From: Alistipes sp.
GTDB taxonomy: Bacteria > Bacteroidota > Bacteroidia > Bacteroidales > Rikenellaceae
Assembly: GCA_017381935.1 (NCBI GenBank)
Contig: JAFOBG010000013.1
Span: forward strand, 1-64,000
DNA length: 64,000 nucleotides
Reading direction: 5' to 3'
The notes beneath the pieces are model-generated. The model saw only the letters and a program-made list of their open reading frames with translations. It did no database searches and was not told the origin of the DNA. This document shows, one piece after another, positions 60,919-64,000 of this stretch. Position 1 is the stretch's first letter, and each line of letters begins with the position of its first letter. Position numbers and translations under genes: made by a program.

Positions 60919-62259
60919 ATGACAATTAAAGAAAGAATGGACAAAGCGCTCGAAATGGCCGGTCAAACCAAGGGTGCAGAGATCTCTCAGGGTGCGCTTA
61001 AGAGTACACCTGTATTGTTCAAAAAGTTTTTCCCAGGCAGAAAAGCCGTTGTTATTACTGACCACTTTGTATGGACTGCTGCCGGTGAGGATGTTTACAA
61101 CATCATGAACGCAGAAGGCGTTGATTGCGAGAAGTTTATCATTCCTGACAAGAGTTTCCATGCTGAGTGGAAGTATGTTGAGATGATAGAAGAGGTAATG
61201 AAGCAGTACGACGCTATTGCTATCGCTGTAGGTTCTGGCGTTATTAATGATGTTTGTAAGCTCGCTTCACATCGTCTTGGTCAGCGTTATATCTGTATCG
61301 CTTCTGCGGCATCTGCTGACGGCTATTCAGCTTCAGGCTCAGCAATCGTAAAGGATGGCTCAAAGCAGACATTTACTTGCCCAGCTCCATTGGTAATCAT
61401 TGGTGATTCAAATGTCCTCTGTAACGCTCCTGCACGCCTTACAACTGCAGGTTATGCAGACCTTGCGGCTAAGGTTCCTGCTGGTGGTGAGTGGATGATT
61501 GCAGACCTCTTCGGTACAGAGCCTATTCGTGATGACGCTTGGTCTGTTATTCACGATATGCTTCCAGAGGTACTTGCTGATGCTCAGGGCATTGCAGATC
61601 GTACTCCAAAAGCTGTTGAGAATGTATTTGCAGGTCTGACTCTCTCAGGCGTTGCTATGCAGATTGCAAACGATACTCGTCCACTCTCTTGTGCTGAGCA
61701 CCTCTTTAGCCACTATCTCGATATGACTCATCACACATTTGAGGATCGTATGGTTCTTCATGGTTTCCAGGTATCAGTTGGTACTGTAACTATGTGTGCT
61801 TTCTTTGATGAGTTGCTTAAGCTTGACCTTTCAAAGCTCGATGTAGATGCTTGCGTTGCTGCATGGCCTACAAAGGAGGCTGAGGTTGCACGTGCAACAG
61901 AACTCTTTAAGGACTTCCCTGTACCTGAGCTCGGCCCTACTGAGATTGGTAAGAAGTGGCAGAGTCCTGAGGAGGTACGTGAGCAGCTTAACCGTGTTAA
62001 GGCTACATGGCCAGAGTTCAGCCAGAAACTTCGCAATCAGGTTTACTCATTTGAGAAGATGCGCGACCTGTTCATCACTGCAGGTGCTCCTGTAGCTCCT
62101 GAGCAGATTGGTGTTTCACGTGCTCAATGGAAGAATATGACCAATTTTGTACAGCTTATGCGCTGGAGAGTAAACCTCTTCGACCTTGCTAAGCGTACTC
62201 AGACCTTCGATACTCTCGTAGGTAAGGTGTTTGGAGCTGGTGGTGCACTCGAGATCTAA
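60919..62259 (+). CDS. sn-Glycerol-1-phosphate dehydrogenase-like protein
   Basis: A 446-residue protein of the iron-alcohol-dehydrogenase/EgsA (AraM) fold. NAD-binding 'AIAIAVGSGVINDVCKLASH', 'ICIASAASADGYSASGSAIVKDG' and 'AGYADLAAKVPAGGEWMIADL' match the glycerol-1-phosphate dehydrogenase family; metal ligands are expected in 'CAEHLFSHYLDMTHHTFEDRMVLHGFQVSVGT'. The enzyme reduces DHAP to sn-glycerol 1-phosphate, the archaeal stereoisomer; bacterial members (AraM) occur. In this genome the true substrate is not certain. Monocistronic. Confidence 0.85.
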   Translation: MTIKERMDKALEMAGQTKGAEISQGALKSTPVLFKKFFPGRKAVVITDHFVWTAAGEDVYNIMNAEGVDCEKFIIPDKSFHAEWKYVEMIEEVMKQYDAIAIAVGSGVINDVCKLASHRLGQRYICIASAASADGYSASGSAIVKDGSKQTFTCPAPLVIIGDSNVLCNAPARLTTAGYADLAAKVPAGGEWMIADLFGTEPIRDDAWSVIHDMLPEVLADAQGIADRTPKAVENVFAGLTLSGVAMQIANDTRPLSCAEHLFSHYLDMTHHTFEDRMVLHGFQVSVGTVTMCAFFDELLKLDLSKLDVDACVAAWPTKEAEVARATELFKDFPVPELGPTEIGKKWQSPEEVREQLNRVKATWPEFSQKLRNQVYSFEKMRDLFITAGAPVAPEQIGVSRAQWKNMTNFVQLMRWRVNLFDLAKRTQTFDTLVGKVFGAGGALEI

Positions 62260-62263
62260 TATA

Positions 62264-62355
62264 TTATCGTGATAGTGTCGCATCTGCGGCACATCCTTTA
62301 CCTCCCCGAATGGAAAATACGTCAAGTATGTCCCATCTGGGGAGTTTTCACGATA
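62264..62355 (+). repeat. Structured element with a three-way-junction pattern behind the dehydrogenase stop
   Basis: TATCGTGA (62265-62272) pairs with TCACGATA (62348-62355), enclosing two hairpins. The first is GTGTCGCA/TGCGGCAC. The second is a long imperfect stem from CTCCCC (62302-62307) to GGGGAG (62339-62344), with inner ATGG/CCAT and ATAC/GTAT pairs. It starts 4 nt behind the stop codon. The first bases and the order of stems resemble the element at 33290. Confidence 0.65.
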
Positions 62356-62445
62356 TACCGCACCTACTCTACCTTATAATTGCAAAATGGGTTATACCTA
62401 TATTATATATAATAAATTGTAGAAAAGGTTAATTTTATTCAAAAT

Positions 62446-62475
62446 AATAGCGAGAATCGTAAGACTCTCGCTATT
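62446..62475 (-). terminator. Terminator of fmt
   Basis: AATAGCGAGA pairs perfectly with TCTCGCTATT around a 10-nt loop; on the minus strand ATTTTG follows. It lies directly behind the fmt stop. Confidence 0.75.
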
Positions 62476-62478
62476 TAT

Positions 62479-63444
62479 TTACTCAAACTTGTATTCTTCC
62501 GCATTTCGGAAACCGAGAAGAAGTTCTTTTACCTTAAGGCGTTTCTTGCCGGCAATTTGGATGTCCTCGATATAGACAATGCCATCAGAGCAGGTAATTC
62601 CCATATACTTTTTGCCGTCGGTAACTACCCTACCAACCTCTAAAATACCCTCTTTAGGCTCAAATCGCACTTCGAAAATTTTTGCCGAACCACACTCTGC
62701 ACCATCTTTTACAAGGCGGCTCCATGCAGCGGGATATGGAGAGAGTCCTCTGACGAAGTTTACGATATCTGTTCCATTTTTGCTCCAATCTATAAGGCAG
62801 TCATCCTTAAAGATTTTTGGTGCAGGACGCAGGTTTTCATCACCTTCAGGTTGTTCTATAGGTGTTATATTGCCCTCTGCAATGCGATTAACGCTATCCA
62901 AAACAAGGTCTGCACCGATAGTCATCAGTCGGTCATAGAGCGAGCCTACTGTATCGTTGTCTGCAATTTTCTCATGCACTTGCCCTATTATTGCACCCTT
63001 ATCAATCTCGTGGTTGAGCAGAAAAGTGGTAAGGCCTGTCTCTTTGTCTCCGTTGATAATAGCCCAATTTATAGGGGCAGCACCACGATATTGCGGAAGC
63101 AGTGAGGCGTGGAGGTTAAATGTACCAAATTGAGGCATTGCCCAGACAACTTCTGGAAGCATACGGAAGGCAATTACGATACCTAAGTCTGGATTGAGTT
63201 CACGAAGAGCAGCCAAAAACTCCTCATCACGCAACTTCTCAGGCTGGAGAATAGTCTGAATACCCAAATCTCGTGCAGCTATCTTTACATCGCACTCATG
63301 TACTTTAAGCCCTCGACCTGCTTGACGATCAGGAGTTGTAACAACGCCAACAACATTATAGCCACCATCTACAAGGGCTCTAAGTGAGGGTACAGCAAAC
63401 TCAGGCGTACCCATAAATACTATGCGTATATCCTTGGGGTTCAT
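62479..63444 (-). CDS. fmt: Methionyl-tRNA formyltransferase
   Basis: A 321-residue enzyme that formylates initiator Met-tRNA with 10-formyl-THF. The N-terminal hydrolase-like domain has 'RIVFMGTPEFAVPSLRALVDGG' and the catalytic region 'FNLHASLLPQYRGAAPINWAIINGDKETG', where Asn, His and Asp form the active site. The C-terminal domain begins near residue ~210. It is 4 nt behind the permease-like gene. Confidence 0.96.
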   Translation of the reverse strand: MNPKDIRIVFMGTPEFAVPSLRALVDGGYNVVGVVTTPDRQAGRGLKVHECDVKIAARDLGIQTILQPEKLRDEEFLAALRELNPDLGIVIAFRMLPEVVWAMPQFGTFNLHASLLPQYRGAAPINWAIINGDKETGLTTFLLNHEIDKGAIIGQVHEKIADNDTVGSLYDRLMTIGADLVLDSVNRIAEGNITPIEQPEGDENLRPAPKIFKDDCLIDWSKNGTDIVNFVRGLSPYPAAWSRLVKDGAECGSAKIFEVRFEPKEGILEVGRVVTDGKKYMGITCSDGIVYIEDIQIAGKKRLKVKELLLGFRNAEEYKFE

Positions 63445-63448
63445 ACAA

Positions 63449-64000
63449 TTACTTCTTCTTATTTAATTTATCCTGCCAAGATTGCGGCAACTTTGCCATA
63501 ACAATCTCCTTGTAATGCTTGTATCGGCCTATATACCAATCTATGTCGAGCAAAGCAGAGTCGTTTGTCGCTTTACGAGTCAGATATACAGCTATTGGGA
63601 AGAGTACAATGGATGAAATCCACATACCCAAAATAGAACTCCATGTACCCTCTTTTGCCATTTTCTCTCCGGACATACTGATAATGTAGTAGATGACAAA
63701 GAATATCACAGATATTACAATCGGCATACCCAAACCGCCTTTACGAATAATTGCTCCCAAAGGTGCACCGACAAGGAAGAAGATAAATATAGATACAGGC
63801 AATGCTAATTTGCGATGCCACTCATTTTTACTACGATATAGTTGGTTCAGGGCCTCTTTGGATGTTGACTCATCGAAAGAGAAACTATTTCTGGCCGATA
63901 TAGCACTTTGACGTGCATTAGAATATACTTTTTGCTTTTGACGAGTCGATAGATTAGGAACTGAGTCAAGTAGTACTTTTGAGTATATTTTATGTGAACG
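63449..64000 (-). CDS. LptF/LptG-family permease, C-terminal part
   Basis: The frame is open to the window edge (184 codons seen) and belongs to a longer gene. It holds part of the periplasmic region ('SISARNSFSFDESTSKEALNQLY'-like stretch) and three C-terminal membrane helices ('LPVSIFIFFLVGAPLGAIIR', 'MPIVISVIFFVIYYI', 'MWISSIVLFPIAVYL'), as in YjgP/YjgQ proteins that move LPS from the inner membrane. The N-terminal half is outside. It is the gene before fmt in the same unit. Confidence 0.85.
   Translation of the reverse strand, partial: RSHKIYSKVLLDSVPNLSTRQKQKVYSNARQSAISARNSFSFDESTSKEALNQLYRSKNEWHRKLALPVSIFIFFLVGAPLGAIIRKGGLGMPIVISVIFFVIYYIISMSGEKMAKEGTWSSILGMWISSIVLFPIAVYLTRKATNDSALLDIDWYIGRYKHYKEIVMAKLPQSWQDKLNKKK

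Overview
The window is a 64 kb piece of a chromosome from the Bacteroidota, most likely order Bacteroidales. The evidence is the AT-rich DNA (about 40 % GC by eye), promoters of the TTTG-N19-21-TAnnTTTG type, and many short-signal lipoproteins. Typical families of the group are also present: fimbrillin-like and BspA-like surface proteins, CotH lipoproteins, DUF4886, DUF6624, TlpA-like thioredoxins and an rSAM/lipoprotein pair. A Rikenellaceae/Alistipes-like origin is possible but not proven. No rRNA, tRNA, CRISPR array, insertion sequence or prophage was recognised.

Layout. 1-4.4 kb holds small membrane and secreted proteins, a TlpA-like thioredoxin lipoprotein, a rhodanese lipoprotein and a decayed DUF6624 lipoprotein gene. 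4.4-14.5 kb is a complete de novo UMP operon on the minus strand, in transcription order pyrC-carA-carB-pyrK-pyrD-pyrF-pyrE-pyrB. It has a recognisable promoter and a leader that carries a short reading frame ending inside an intrinsic terminator. CarA has lost its glutaminase nucleophile (Cys to Ser), and PyrB carries a PyrI-type zinc domain at its C-terminus. 14.5-17.3 kb has the purine genes purT and purA. 17.3-20.4 kb has a two-gene zinc-uptake locus without a permease, an XRE regulator and a 660-bp AT-rich gap with a long inverted repeat. 20.4-24.6 kb has a HIT protein, a small acidic protein, RelA/SpoT, RecA and a zinc-ribbon protein.

24.7-29.8 kb holds a three-gene radical-SAM/lipoprotein cassette and a CotH lipoprotein overlapped with a WYL regulator. 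29.8-33.3 kb has dnaA divergent from a phosphoglucomutase. 33.4-40.9 kb has a gene remnant, a metallo-beta-lactamase-fold lipoprotein, a phosphoesterase/beta-propeller protein overlapped with an XRE regulator, and a 1214-residue BspA-like surface protein. 41.1-48.4 kb is a tight housekeeping run: methyltransferase, M16 peptidase, uvrA, IMPACT protein, lepB and dapB. 48.5-55 kb has an intact DUF6624 gene, a serine-hydrolase pseudogene, truA, small membrane proteins, a C69 dipeptidase, a phosphoesterase and yggS. 55-59.3 kb is a surface-protein locus: a 47-residue peptide gene, a 1096-residue multidomain lipoprotein, and a nuclease domain in the same frame behind one TGA. 59.5-64 kb has a DUF4886 protein, a glycerol-1-phosphate dehydrogenase-like protein, fmt and the C-terminal part of an LptF/LptG-type permease that runs off the window.

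The items most worth following are the Ser-substituted CarA, the PyrB/PyrI zinc-domain fusion, the pyr leader attenuator, the nuclease domain behind an in-frame TGA, the rSAM/lipoprotein cassette with a G9 tract in its promoter region, and two related structured elements directly behind stop codons. All calls come from reading the sequence; no database search was run.
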